Shown here: positions 27,501 through 36,433 of the stretch, in pieces | Numbering within the stretch: the first letter of the stretch is position 1 | Layout of the letters: the number at the start of each line of letters is the position of its first letter | Source of the DNA: an uncultured Caldilineaceae bacterium | Lineage (GTDB): Bacteria > Chloroflexota > Anaerolineae > Caldilineales > Caldilineaceae | DNA length: 64,000 nucleotides | NCBI GenBank assembly: GCA_951813625.1 | Contig: CATOTS010000010.1 | Coordinates: forward strand, 35,353 to 99,352 | Direction: 5' to 3' | The notes under the pieces: model-generated | Database searches by the model: none | The model's input: only the letters and a program-made list of their open reading frames with translations | Told to the model about the DNA's origin: nothing | Program-made: the position numbers and the translations under genes

Positions 27501-30500
27501 TCGACCCGCTCAGGGTGTTGCCTGAGAAGGAGATGCTGGAAAGGTTGGCAAGGTCGCCCAACTCTTTCGGGATCGGCCCGCTGAGCTCGTTGGAATGGAG
27601 CGCCAGCGAGGTCAGGTCGCTGAGTCTGCCCAGCTCGGCCGGAATCGACCCGCTCAAATCGTTGGTGTTGAGGGACAGACTGGTCAGTTTGTCGAGGGCT
27701 CCGAGCGCAGCCGGAATCGAACCGCTCAGACTGTTGCTGGAGAGCCTCAGAGACGTCACCTTGCCGTCCGAATCCGTGCGGACGCCGTACCAGCTGCCGA
27801 TCGGCTCGCTGCTCATCCAGTTGGTTTTGTCGGTCCAGTTGCCGCCGTCGGTCGCGTTGTAGAGCGCCACCAGCGCGTCCCTGTCCGAATAGCCGCTGAG
27901 GTCGACCGTTGCCGTCGGCGTCGGCGTGACAGTCGGTGTGGCCGTCGGTGTCGGCGTATCTGTCGGCGTCGGTGTATCCGTCGGCGTCGGCGTGACTGTC
28001 GGGGTGGCCGTCGTAGTAGGCGTCGCTGTCGGCGTCGCTGTAGCGGTCGGTGTGTCAGTCGGCGTGGGTGTATCAGTCGCCGTCGCAGTCGGCGTATCGG
28101 TTGGATCGGAAATCGGCGAGCCGACCGCCGGAGGCGCTTCGATCGACAGCTTCAGATCGGTCGGCGCGCCGCCGTCGTAATTCTGCACGCGCACCACGAT
28201 GTGGCCGCCAGCCAACGCTTCGACTGTAATCTCCTCGTCTCCGTCATAGCTGCGGTCCTCGTCGTCCCAACTGCTGCTGCTGCGGTCGTCGCGGCCGTAG
28301 AGGTCGAAGTCGTGGCTGTTCGGCGACGCGTCGGTCGTGATCGTCCACGCGCCGGGGCGGTTGCCGACGTTCCAGCGGAAGTAGATCGAATCGCGTGTAT
28401 TCAGCTCGGCGACGTAGCCGCGTATCGAATGCGCGGATACGCTGGCCGGGTCGCTGACAAAATACGGATCGGACGAGGTCCCCGATCCGCTGGATGTAAG
28501 CGCTTTCGGCGTGGAAGTGGGCGTTGGCGTATCGGTCGGTGTTGGTGTATCAGTCGGCGTGGCCGTCGGCGTGGCCGTCGGTGTAGCTGTCGCGGTCGCT
28601 GTTGACGTCGCGGTGGGCGTGTGTGTGGCGGTGGCTTCGACACAGAACGGCAGGTTAAGCGGGCCGAAGTCGTTGTCGGGCACGTCGCGCAAGGCCGCGG
28701 GGATGCAGCCTTCCAATGAGTTGTCGGCGAGGCTGAGCGACTGCAAGCTGGCAAGGCCGCCAAGTTCAGCAGGAATTTCGCCGCTGAGCCGGTTGCTGTC
28801 GAGGTAGAGCCATTTCAGACTGGAGAGGCTGCCAAGCTCGGCAGGGATTGTGCCGCTCACCCGGTTTTCGGAAAAGTCCAGCCACTGCAGACTTTCGAGG
28901 TCTCCCAGTTCGGTCGGGATCGCGCCGGTCAACTGGTTGTCGTCGAGCCACAGCCGCTCCAGGTTGTCGAGGTCGCCCAGCTCGGTCGGGATCGAGCCGG
29001 TCAGCTGGTTGTCGTCGAGGTAGAGCCACTGCAGGTTGTCGAGGTCGCCCAGCTCGGTCGGGATCGACCCGGTCAGCTGGTTGACCGAGAGGCCGAGCGT
29101 CTCCAGGTTGTCGAGGTCGCCCAGTTCGGTCGGGATCGCGCCGCTCAGCTGGTTGTGCGGCAGCCACAGGCTCTCCAGGTTGCTGAGGTCGCCCAGTTCG
29201 GTCGGGATCGAGCCGCTCAACTGGTTTTCGTGCAGGTACAGTTTCACCAGGTTGGCGAGGTCGCCCAGTTCGGCGGGGATTGTGCCGCTCAGGTTGTTCT
29301 GCTGCAGGTAGAGATGGGTCAGCCTTTCAAGGCTGCCGAGCGCGGACGGGATTGTGCCGCTGATATTGTTGCTGGCGAGGCTCAGCGTTGTCACGTAGCC
29401 ATTGGCGTCGGTCGTGACCCCGTGCCACGTGCCGATCGGCTCCTGGCTGAGCCAGTTTGTTCTGCTCGTCCAGTTGGCGCCGTCGGTTGCGTTGTAGAGC
29501 GCGACCAGCACGTCCCTGTTGGTGAGGTTGTCCGGGTCGGGCGTGGCTGTCGGTGTGGGCGTGACTGTCGGTGTGGGCGTCGATGTCGGCGTATCCGTCG
29601 GTGTCGGCGTCGATGTCGGCGTATCCGTCGCCGTCGCAGTCGCCGTCGGCGTGTCCGTCGGTGTCGGCGTGTCTGTGGGGGCCGCAGGCGGCACGGTCGT
29701 TTCAGTGCGGTTCGACAACGGCCTATCGTCGGCCGTACAGATGCTCCCCTCTGCAGTGCACACGCTGGAGGCAGGCAGGATGACCCACACGTCGGCCCCG
29801 GCATCAGGCGCCACCGCAATCTGCCACAGGTCGCTGCGACCGTCCACCTGCTGCGCGCCGGTGACTGTCCCGCCAGTTACGAGCAGCGCATGGTCGCGCA
29901 GATCGGCAGCGCTGGCATCGATCGCTTCGCTGAAGACGACCCGGAAGTTGAAAGCCCCGCCCAAGTGGCTACGCGGCACCTCCTCAAATCTCGCGGTCAG
30001 GCCCGGCCTCGCGGTTGGTGTATGTGTCGCGGTCGGCGTATGTGTCGCGGCGGGTGTATGCGTCGCCGTCGCCGTATGTGTAGGCGTCGCCGTCGCCTCC
30101 TGGCAAAATGAAAGACCGAGACTGGCAAAATCATTGTCCGCGACATCCCGCCACACCGTCGGCACACAGCCGCTCAGCTGGTTGCCGGCGAGATACAGAT
30201 GCGTCAGGCTGTCCAGGTTCTCCAGCGCCGCCGGTATCGTCCCCGTCAGCCGGTTGCCGTACAGCCACAGCCTCTCCAGGTTGGCGAGATTGCCCAGCTC
30301 TGCCGGAATCGCTCCGCTCAACTCGTTGCTGTCCAGGTACAGCCACTCCAATGCGTCGAGATCGCCCAGTTCGGCCGGAATCGAACCGCGCAGCCCGTTG
30401 ACCGAGAGCCCCAGCCCTTCCAGCTTGGCCAGGTTACCCAGCTCAGTTGGTATCGTGCCCGTCAACACGTTGTGCGTCAGCCACAGACTCTCCAGGTTGG

Positions 30501-31992
30501 CGAGGTTGCCCAGCGCAGCCGGTATTGTTCCTGTCAACACATTCTCGTGAAGGTGCAGCTTCTCCAGCTTGGACAGACTGCCAAGTTCGCCCGGTATCGT
30601 TCCGCCCAGCTGGTTTTTGGCAAGCTCCAGATCCACCAGCGCCCCGAGGCTCCCCAGCGCAGCCGGTATTGTCCCGCTCAGCCCGTTTTCGCTCAGCAGC
30701 AGCCTGGTCACCCGGCCGCTCGCGTCCGTGGTGACGCCCTGCCAGCTCCCGATCGGTTCCTGGCTCAGCCAGTTGGTGTTGTTCGTCCAGTTCGCGCCGC
30801 CCGCCGCATTGTAGATTGCGACCAGCGCCGCCCGGTCCGCCGCGCTGCCAGTAGTGTCCGCCGTGGCTGTCGCCGTCGGCGTGAGCGTAGCCGTCGCAGT
30901 TGGCGTATTTGTCGCAGTCGCCGTCGGCGTGTGTGTGGGCGTCGACGTAGCTGTTGGTGTCGGCGTTTCCGTCGGCGTTGGCGTCGGCGTAGCCGTCGGC
31001 GCAGTCGCAACGTCCGCCCGCACGATCTCGCTCCAATCCCCTGAACTGCCGCTGTAGCGGGCGCGCACCTTCACCTTGTAGCGCACACCCTCGGCCAGAC
31101 CCGTTATCGTATACGAGTTCGTAGTCGGAAAAGCGTTGCCCGAGGAGTCCGTCCACGTCTTGAAGCCCTCGTCCGTCCGCGCCCAGCTCAGCCGGTAGTC
31201 CGCCGGCGTCTCATCCGGCGCATCCCACGTCACCTCCAGCACACCGGCCTGGCTGCTCGCAAGCCGCACCGCCCCAATCGCGCGGTCATCTTCGGGCGTA
31301 GGAGTCGCCGTCGGCGTTTCCGTCGCTGTCGGCGTTGGGGTAGCCGTCTCAGTCGCCGTCGGCGTGGGGGTGGCCGTATCTGTCGGCGTGCCTGTTGGCG
31401 TGTCTGTCGCTGTCGATGTGAAAGTGGGTGTCGATGTGAAAGTGGGTGTCGCTGTCGGCGTGTGCGTCGCCGTCGCTGTGGGAGTGGGTGTCGCTGTCGG
31501 CGTGTCCGTCGCCGTCGCTGTGGGAGTGGCCGTATGGGTCGCTGTCGGCGTATGCGTCGCCGTCGCCGTCGGTGCCGCCATTACGTCCGCCCGCACCACC
31601 TCGCTCCAGGCTCCGGGCCGGCCGTCGCCGGTCCCCTGGTAGCGGGCGCGCACCTTCACCTTGTAGCGCACGCCCTCGTCCAGCCCGGCAATCGTAAGCG
31701 TGTTCGTTATCGGAAAGGCGTTGCCCGAGAGATCCGTCCAGGTAACAAAACGCTCGCCGTCCCGCGCCCAGGCCACACGATAGTCGACCGGCGTCTCAGT
31801 AGGCTCGTCCCACGTCGCCTCGAGCTCGCCGGGCTCGCCGCTCTCCAGCGCCAAATTGTTGACCGCCTTCACGTCCTCCTGCGCCGACGCATCGTCCACC
31901 ATCGACAGCAGCGCAAGGCATACCGTCAGCAGCGCTGCCGCCAGCCAGACAAATAGGACTTTGGAAAACGAAGACATGCGCTTCACTGACAA
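24505..31992 (-). CDS. Giant secreted FnIII/LRR/PPC protein with C-terminal HEIAH metallopeptidase-like domain
   Basis: About 2495 aa. The TTG at 31992 is chosen because TTG, spacing and the AGGGGAAGAA ribosome binding site are conserved with the paralogue; ATG 31977 is the alternative. Order: signal peptide ending near ASAQ; FnIII domains (about 41-130 and 231-334); LRR block 1 (381-631); SwmB-like domain (661-768); LRR block 2 (821-1117); PPC-like domain (1161-1288); LRR blocks 3-5 (1365-1615, 1666-2015, 2026-2208); FnIII (2210-2303); and a C-terminal domain (2304-2495). That last domain holds VHEIAHLVHY near residue 2399 and WEYFGQ some 45 residues later, the HExxH plus downstream Glu arrangement of gluzincin-type zinc peptidases. 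The same domain ends the next gene upstream (33358-35163). The first half mirrors the 3317-aa protein, so the pair arose by duplication. Catalytic activity is inferred. Confidence 0.88.
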   Translation of the reverse strand: MSVKRMSSFSKVLFVWLAAALLTVCLALLSMVDDASAQEDVKAVNNLALESGEPGELEATWDEPTETPVDYRVAWARDGERFVTWTDLSGNAFPITNTLTIAGLDEGVRYKVKVRARYQGTGDGRPGAWSEVVRADVMAAPTATATHTPTATHTATPTATATDTPTATPTPTATATHTPTATPTFTSTPTFTSTATDTPTGTPTDTATPTPTATETATPTPTATETPTATPTPEDDRAIGAVRLASSQAGVLEVTWDAPDETPADYRLSWARTDEGFKTWTDSSGNAFPTTNSYTITGLAEGVRYKVKVRARYSGSSGDWSEIVRADVATAPTATPTPTPTETPTPTATSTPTHTPTATATNTPTATATLTPTATATADTTGSAADRAALVAIYNAAGGANWTNNTNWLSQEPIGSWQGVTTDASGRVTRLLLSENGLSGTIPAALGSLGALVDLELAKNQLGGTIPGELGSLSKLEKLHLHENVLTGTIPAALGNLANLESLWLTHNVLTGTIPTELGNLAKLEGLGLSVNGLRGSIPAELGDLDALEWLYLDSNELSGAIPAELGNLANLERLWLYGNRLTGTIPAALENLDSLTHLYLAGNQLSGCVPTVWRDVADNDFASLGLSFCQEATATPTHTATATHTPAATHTPTATHTPTARPGLTARFEEVPRSHLGGAFNFRVVFSEAIDASAADLRDHALLVTGGTVTGAQQVDGRSDLWQIAVAPDAGADVWVILPASSVCTAEGSICTADDRPLSNRTETTVPPAAPTDTPTPTDTPTATATATDTPTSTPTPTDTPTSTPTPTVTPTPTATPDPDNLTNRDVLVALYNATDGANWTSRTNWLSQEPIGTWHGVTTDANGYVTTLSLASNNISGTIPSALGSLERLTHLYLQQNNLSGTIPAELGDLANLVKLYLHENQLSGSIPTELGDLSNLESLWLPHNQLSGAIPTELGDLDNLETLGLSVNQLTGSIPTELGDLDNLQWLYLDDNQLTGSIPTELGDLDNLERLWLDDNQLTGAIPTELGDLESLQWLDFSENRVSGTIPAELGSLSSLKWLYLDSNRLSGEIPAELGGLASLQSLSLADNSLEGCIPAALRDVPDNDFGPLNLPFCVEATATHTPTATSTATATATPTATPTATPTDTPTPTDTPTPTSTPKALTSSGSGTSSDPYFVSDPASVSAHSIRGYVAELNTRDSIYFRWNVGNRPGAWTITTDASPNSHDFDLYGRDDRSSSSWDDEDRSYDGDEEITVEALAGGHIVVRVQNYDGGAPTDLKLSIEAPPAVGSPISDPTDTPTATATDTPTPTDTPTATATPTATPTTTATPTVTPTPTDTPTPTDTPTPTATPTVTPTPTATVDLSGYSDRDALVALYNATDGGNWTDKTNWMSSEPIGSWYGVRTDSDGKVTSLRLSSNSLSGSIPAALGALDKLTSLSLNTNDLSGSIPAELGRLSDLTSLALHSNELSGPIPKELGDLANLSSISFSGNTLSGSMPSELGKLSNLTNLSLYNNELSGPLPSEFGNLVNLTRMSLSGNELSGSIPSELGNLVKLTSLSLYNNDLSGPIPSELGNLVELTTLSLSGNELSGCVPDGLRDVADTDIDYAGLQFCSDAALEATATPTTTATATPTATPTTTPTATPTTTATVTPTTTATVTPTATPDTDADGTDRDALVAIYNATGGTNWTDKTNWLSQEPIDTWHGVRTNSDGKVTDLSLSDNNLSGSLPSELGNLVNLTRLSLGSNELSGSLPSELGNLVNLTYLSLSSNNLSGSLPSELGNLVNLTGLALSSNELSGSIPSELGNLVKLTSLSLGSNELSGSLPSELVNLVELTNLSLGSNSLSGSIPSGLGNLVKLTRLSLGSNELSGSLPSELGNLVELTGLSLDRNELSGSIPATLGNLDKLESLRLAVNRLSGPIPSELGNLDSVEVLYLHSNELSGSIPSTLGNLETLETLWIRYNNLSGSIPSELGNLSNLTSLYLRDNSLSGCVPDGLRGVTDSDMYQADLYFCSDTPPPAPAPPDPQTAAADRAALVALYNATGGANWTNNDNWLSAEPIGAWHGVTTDENGRVTELNLFSNNLVGTIPDLNALTQLWTLHLADNQLSGPIPDLSALNRLYSLVLYDNQLSGPLLYLSALNNLGQLQLQDNQLSGPVEGLRHLTTMSRLDLAGNSLCLPAAFDRTAIRNTNVLAALDSLSLPTCTDDQSAVAPGVPQNLTTSVAGSQVTVTWDAVTNAASYDLWVWDSSDQLWASASEMLTTTSHTHTALTDGRSYYFRVRARDASDNRGAWSEEEAAVVSGSQFPAPPPYLGLSSFGKYAEAGGVGVLTAWYTPDSYLIRAQGVITGMFKSRPDLLAQLAAKRTAVSIEPGIRGLAQKYTFSWIAHTPQYDPYCHTMVHEIAHLVHYLLEADPFDPRLLAMYEDALDAGLWIGSYSATNHWEYFGQAVSFQLTDSYQNRYHASTTLAEYDADLAALVDEIFGETAMPTTCGPDW

Positions 31993-32164
31993 ACCGGATT
32001 CTTCCCCTGGCTCGGTGGTGGACTCCCCGTCACCATCTGCATGCAGGAAAATCCTACACACTTTACGACGAATTCATATCCGAAATGTTCATACGCCCTA
32101 TCGTTGCCTATCGGGAGAGCGCATGCCCGCGGTCCAATACGCGGCCGCGAGCCGCGGCCTACAG

Positions 32165-32560
32165 TTCCTGTACCGCAGCAAATTCGACCGCCTGCGTCAG
32201 TCCGGCCTCAATCCGACCGACGCTGACTCCTGAAATGTCGAGAGATTAAGAAACTGCCGCCGCACGAATCACACTCTCCCGGGCGGAAGAGTCCGCCCTT
32301 CCTTCAGGACGATGTCCCGAAAGGCAAAGGGCGAATTCGTAACCGGCAACCCGTCGATGATAAGCCAAGAGGCGGATTAGAATGAATGACGACGATGATT
32401 GCGCAATGCCAATTTCTTGATGATGCTGACAGCTTATACAACATCTCCGAATGCCTGTCAAACCCGATTTCAGCCATTTAATGCTGCGAAAAGGTCGCTC
32501 TGATTTTGGCGCTGTCTCAATGAAGACTGTTGTTAAACCCCTGGATCCTGTCTCGGTCTC
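32165..32560. repeat. Upstream-region repeat, copy C (5' of the 2495-aa gene)
   Basis: Begins GTACCGCAGCAAATTCGACC as in copy A and continues with the blocks listed for copy B. The region 32560-32856 has no supported gene. Conservation of this non-coding element upstream of both paralogues could reflect shared promoter control or simply the duplication event. Confidence 0.7.
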
Positions 32561-32856
32561 GGCTGCCATCCGCACTCATTGCCCCGATCGCCTGCACATC
32601 TTCGCGGGCCCCAACGATGCACAAATACGCGCAAGGAATACCGGACCGTCTCAACTGCCACTCCTATATAAACACACACTGACCGGCCCGTGGTCAGTCG
32701 GCCTGAGCCGCTTCCCCTTCGCGCCGCGCCATCCCATCTGATTCCCCTCCACCAGTCGCACTATCGTGATTTCAAGGCCCTCGGTAACTACTCACCCACA
32801 ATCCGTCTGCCACCCTGAATGAGGCGAGCAAAGGGTTTTCCTCTCTCCCTGCTCTT

Positions 32857-33272
32857 TGGACGGTCGGGCCTGCGGCCCTCCCTTGTGCGGGGGGACTCCC
32901 CCCGCAACGCCCCCCTGACACCCCTCCTCCCGCCCGTTGTGGGTTCTAATGCAGCCCTGCGCAACCAGCGGCCCAGCCCCCCGCCACCGTGCCCGCGCAA
33001 TTCCATCGTGTCCCCAACGCGCCCCGTCCCCATGCCGCCGTGCGTCCGCGTCCCCCGCCGCTCGCGCCTTCGACCGTCCGGCATCGCCCCCGGCAGTTCC
33101 TGGCAACTGGTCACTGCAGTTGCAGTTCTTCGTGGAGATTTGTGCAAATTCGTGGATTGAGCCCTTGACGTTGCCGGCAACTGGCCACTGACCACTAGCC
33201 ACTGCAGTTCTGGACGGTCGGGCCTGCGGCCCTCCCTTGTGCGGGGGGACTCCCCCCGCAACGCCCCCCTCC
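32857..33272. repeat. Dispersed repeat R1, copy 2 (full plus partial), with an R3 element between
   Basis: A full R1 copy occupies 32857-33122, with the same hairpin (GCGGGGGG/CCCCCCGC) and GTGGGTTCTAATGCAGCCC block as at 8898. An R3 element (TTCTTCGTGGAGATTTGTGC) follows at 33127-33165, then GGCCACTGACCACT units, then a truncated R1 at about 33211-33272. The order [R1 - GGCCACTG units - partial R1] is the same as at 8898-9224. No gene is supported between 31993 and 33357. Confidence 0.75.
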
Positions 33273-33357
33273 AAAACCATCGCTCACCGACAGTACGTCG
33301 TCATTCCTGCAGTGCGGCTTATCCAACGTGGTGGCGGCCAGGCGGCCGCCGTGTCGA

Positions 33358-35163
33358 CTACTTACAATCCATGATGGGGGACCAGTCAAATCCATCAGGG
33401 ATGGTTATGGTATAACCGCTCAGATCCTGGCCCGTCACCTCGACGTGAAGTTCCTGACCCAGACCCTTCACTACCGTTTTGTTTTGGCCGGCAAACCCTG
33501 CAATCGAACAGGAACTCCACCATTCGGCGGGTTCGCCTCGCCAGATCCCCAAGGTGAAGAATTCGGCTTCTTCCAGAAGGCCGGGGTCCACGGCCTCTTC
33601 AATCCAGAATTTGCCGTCCATCCCGGTCCTTTTCGCCACCACATCTGCAGTATGAAGAAGCGACCAGAAACCATCACCCTCGCTGCTCCAAGCTGACAAT
33701 GTGACCCAAACTTCGGGCATCGGATTGCCTCTGTCATCCAACACCCTGCCCCTGATGGCAAACTGCCTGGCCTTACAGAAGTCAGGTAAGGTCGGGTTGC
33801 CCAGATAGTGTTCAACCAAGCGGGCCGCCTTGCTGTCGTATTCCGACAGGTCAGTCAGTCCGAATTGAATGCGAAACAGGTCCGGTCGAAGCCAGTGTAC
33901 AACCAATTCGGCCCAGTATTCCTGGCTCACGGTCGATTCGTACCTGCCAGACCACAGTCCAGCCTCCATCGCGCTCAAGTAGGCTTGATTGCGAGCCTGC
34001 TTGAATTCGGGTTCACGCAAGGCCTTCCCGTCTTGTACACGAAGCGCATAGTCCAGAGCGTGGGCTATCTCATGAATCAATATCTCGTTGCAATGATAGG
34101 TTGTCATTGCGGGCGCGGCCACGGCTCCTCCATAGGATGTTTCACCCCACACTCCCGCAATATCTGAATCAGAGTAATCGGCGAATTCTGGCAACTGCAT
34201 TAGCCCACCTTTGTCTCTGTCGTATAGCAGTATCCTGGTGTTCTGCGCTGCCAACACGTCCAGCAGGTCAGGACGGTCCGCGACCATACCCAGAAGGGTG
34301 GCCTGCGCCCGCCGCAGTTCCTCGTCCGGGACTGTTTCAGGGGCTAGAATCGGTATGCCGCCTGCATTCAAATATTTTTGGTAGTAGGGGTCTGCATTCA
34401 GGTGTGAAGGCGGCCCGCCGCCGGTGTGATATGCATTGACCAGGCTGCTGTGCAACCAGCCCGGTCTGTCTCCGTCCAGACAACAAAATCTGTACCATCC
34501 GCTGGATTCCTCTACCACTTCGTCCAGCCGGTCGCCAGCCTGAACCTTTCCGATAATGTCGTAGTTCATTCCGGGTCCGGTGCGAACGTTGCCGAGCTCG
34601 ACATGGACGACCAGCACCTTGTCGATGGTGAGTCTGGTGGGGGTGGGGGTTGGGATAGCTGTCGGAGTCGGGCTGGCAGTCTCCTTTTGGCTGCGCTGGA
34701 CTTGCGCTTCGTTCTGGTCCGACGATGGCTCGACCTGGTTTACCGTTTCGTTCCGGTCAACGAACTGCCGCACCAGTGCCTGAATGTGGGTCTCCAAGCT
34801 GAGAATCAGATCTTCTGCACTGGTCTCGTTGCCAAACCTGATACTTCTCCAGTCCAAATCACTCGTCAAAGCCAGGAGCCGGTACGCTATGCTTTCTAGA
34901 TTTGCTTTTGTGTTTTGAGAAAGAGCAGTTGACAGCTGCATGGAGCTTGTTGGACTGGACAGGTAGAAGGCCAAGTAGATGGCCAGCGTTGTCAGGAGCG
35001 CGAATCGAAATAGCCGTCTCATCCTGAAAGGCCGACGCCTGCGGGCGCCGCCAAACCCCAATCCACATCTGACGCAATGGGTCTCGTCGAGGTGATTCGG
35101 CTGGCCGCACGGGCACTGTTTGACGCCGATTTTCCAGTCAAGTTGTACTTTTCTCGGGCTCAT
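33358..35163 (-). CDS. Membrane-anchored SH3b protein with HEIAH metallopeptidase-like domain
   Basis: A 601-aa protein. Residues 17-34 form a small zinc-ribbon-like knuckle (CPCGQPN and CVRCG). A transmembrane segment follows at about 50-68 (LFRFALLTTLAIYLAFYL), then a stalk, a SPTPT linker, an SH3b domain (about 183-248, NVRTGPGMNYDIIG), a peptidase-like domain (about 265-465) with HEIAHALDY near residue 360 and QEYWAE about 50 residues later, and a carboxypeptidase-regulatory-like beta domain (about 470-545, RGRVLDDRGNPMPEVWVTL). The peptidase-like domain aligns with the end of the 2495-aa LRR protein: both have AGG[IV], a RAQ...GM...RPDLL segment, a Cys just before HExxH, AGLW and an EYD segment. 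The zinc ribbon faces the cytoplasm if the rest is extracellular. The function of the family is unknown to me. Confidence 0.82.
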   Translation of the reverse strand: MSPRKVQLDWKIGVKQCPCGQPNHLDETHCVRCGLGFGGARRRRPFRMRRLFRFALLTTLAIYLAFYLSSPTSSMQLSTALSQNTKANLESIAYRLLALTSDLDWRSIRFGNETSAEDLILSLETHIQALVRQFVDRNETVNQVEPSSDQNEAQVQRSQKETASPTPTAIPTPTPTRLTIDKVLVVHVELGNVRTGPGMNYDIIGKVQAGDRLDEVVEESSGWYRFCCLDGDRPGWLHSSLVNAYHTGGGPPSHLNADPYYQKYLNAGGIPILAPETVPDEELRRAQATLLGMVADRPDLLDVLAAQNTRILLYDRDKGGLMQLPEFADYSDSDIAGVWGETSYGGAVAAPAMTTYHCNEILIHEIAHALDYALRVQDGKALREPEFKQARNQAYLSAMEAGLWSGRYESTVSQEYWAELVVHWLRPDLFRIQFGLTDLSEYDSKAARLVEHYLGNPTLPDFCKARQFAIRGRVLDDRGNPMPEVWVTLSAWSSEGDGFWSLLHTADVVAKRTGMDGKFWIEEAVDPGLLEEAEFFTLGIWRGEPAEWWSSCSIAGFAGQNKTVVKGLGQELHVEVTGQDLSGYTITIPDGFDWSPIMDCK

Positions 35164-35217
35164 CGTGGTATCGCCTATGCCGGCTGTAGACGAGAGCTGA
35201 TGGGGGGCTGTTTGATC

Positions 35218-35469
35218 TCAGGGTGAGTGTAAGGTACCGGTGCAGCTTTTGCAACGCATTGGTGGGGTGGGGTCTTTTGATTTTGGGGGATTTTCGGGAT
35301 GGGAGCGTGGGGGGTTCAGAAGGGCGGATGGGTCGTCTGGGGGGATGGGCTGGGCGCCGAGGGCGATGAGGTGGGCGTTGTGGGGGGAGGGGAGAGTGTA
35401 GACGGGCTTGGCGGCGGCGAGGGCCTGCTGGCAGGGGGCTTTGTCGTGCATGGAGGATATCAGGAGCAA
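35218..35469 (-). other. Possible gene fragment, unrecognised
   Basis: An 83-codon frame with an in-frame stop immediately before its TTG start and no ribosome binding site. The stretch AAAKPVYTLPSPHNAHLIALGA looks protein-like (split here: AAAKPVYTLPSP, then HNAHLIALGA) and is followed by a Pro-rich tail, suggesting the 3' remnant of a lost gene at the edge of the accessory island. No family is assigned. Confidence 0.2.
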
Positions 35470-35506
35470 TTAACCAGCCTTTGGCAACGGCTTCCGGTGA
35501 TTCTGG

Positions 35507-36094
35507 CTATTGTTCATTCGCTAGGAATCGTAATGTAGTCGCTTTGATCTCTTCAGCGAAGGCACGGATATCTTCAAGAGATCCGATTCTGTGCCTCGTC
35601 TCTTTCTTGTTCTCATCGAACACGTTCAAACACACTTTTTTCCTGTTGACCCATAGCCGACATATCGGTTCCCGGTTATTGTCATCCAGAATGATGCTGC
35701 AATCATTCTTGGTCCCCCTTTTCGAGACACGCGAGACATCAACGACAGCGCGGAGGATGTCTTTGACTACTTGGTAGCCCTCCTGGGAAATTGACGCGTT
35801 CTTGTCTTTGTTGCAGGGGGTATGAACGGCTTGCAGATTATCGAAATCATCTGTTCCACCGAATGCTTTCGGCCAGCGGTGATCAACGTGAATTTCTGCT
35901 GATATCGTTTCAGGCAAGGGCTTACAGCAAAGAGGGCAAGTCTCATTCTGTCTTGCCATTAGACTTGGCAGTAGTTTTCGAAGCCCTTTTGCGGTGTCTT
36001 GTCGGCAAGATTGACAGTGTTTGACACCCTTGAATTCGGGGCAGAATACCTTTTCACAGGTCTTACATTTGCGATGACGTTTGGGGAGTTTCAA
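35507..36094 (-). CDS. HNH endonuclease domain protein
   Basis: A 195-aa protein starting at TTG 36094 with AGGAG 7 nt upstream. An N-terminal pair of Cys knuckles (CKTCEKVFC, CQSC; residues 10-32) is followed by a canonical HNH core: CPLCCKPL near 53, IHVDHRWPKAFGG near 67, NLQAVHTPCNKDK near 87, with zinc Cys pairs, catalytic His and the H-N-H order all present. The C-terminal 90 residues are not recognised. It is noticeably richer in A+T than the operons on the left. The family includes homing, restriction and phage-defence nucleases; the position in an IS-littered island favours defence or mobility (inference). Confidence 0.8.
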   Translation of the reverse strand: MKLPKRHRKCKTCEKVFCPEFKGVKHCQSCRQDTAKGLRKLLPSLMARQNETCPLCCKPLPETISAEIHVDHRWPKAFGGTDDFDNLQAVHTPCNKDKNASISQEGYQVVKDILRAVVDVSRVSKRGTKNDCSIILDDNNREPICRLWVNRKKVCLNVFDENKKETRHRIGSLEDIRAFAEEIKATTLRFLANEQ

Positions 36095-36282
36095 ATCACT
36101 TCTCCTCTACGAGGCATCGCGTCGACTGGTGCGCCGACGCATTCGATCCTGTTGCCGGGGCGCTGGAAGGCACCGAGGGTGGTGGATTTCTATACGCGGG
36201 CGAAGAAGTCTGGGTACACATTGAAGTGATTGGCGTAAGGCGACGTTCGTTGACCGTAAGACTTTACCCTCAGGTGCTTGGT

Positions 36283-36336
36283 GAATTGCTCCATTGTACA
36301 CCTTAGCTTGTGGCCTAGCTTTTGGGGCCCACTTCA
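36283..36336 (-). mobile_element. IS3-type left-end remnant, copy 1
   Basis: On the minus strand this begins with TGAAGTGGGCC, a terminal sequence typical of IS3-family elements, and continues with GGCCACAAGCTAAGGTGTA and CAATGGAGCAA. It matches the end at 40959 over about 55 nt and then degenerates, leaving no transposase frame. Confidence 0.6.
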
Positions 36337-36433
36337 GCGAATTTCCTGACGAAACGTAGATGCATCACTCTGCTTCCTGTGCCGGGGATATGAGTGAAGT
36401 GTACAAGCCTTTGGCGCTCAAGTGACTACATGC

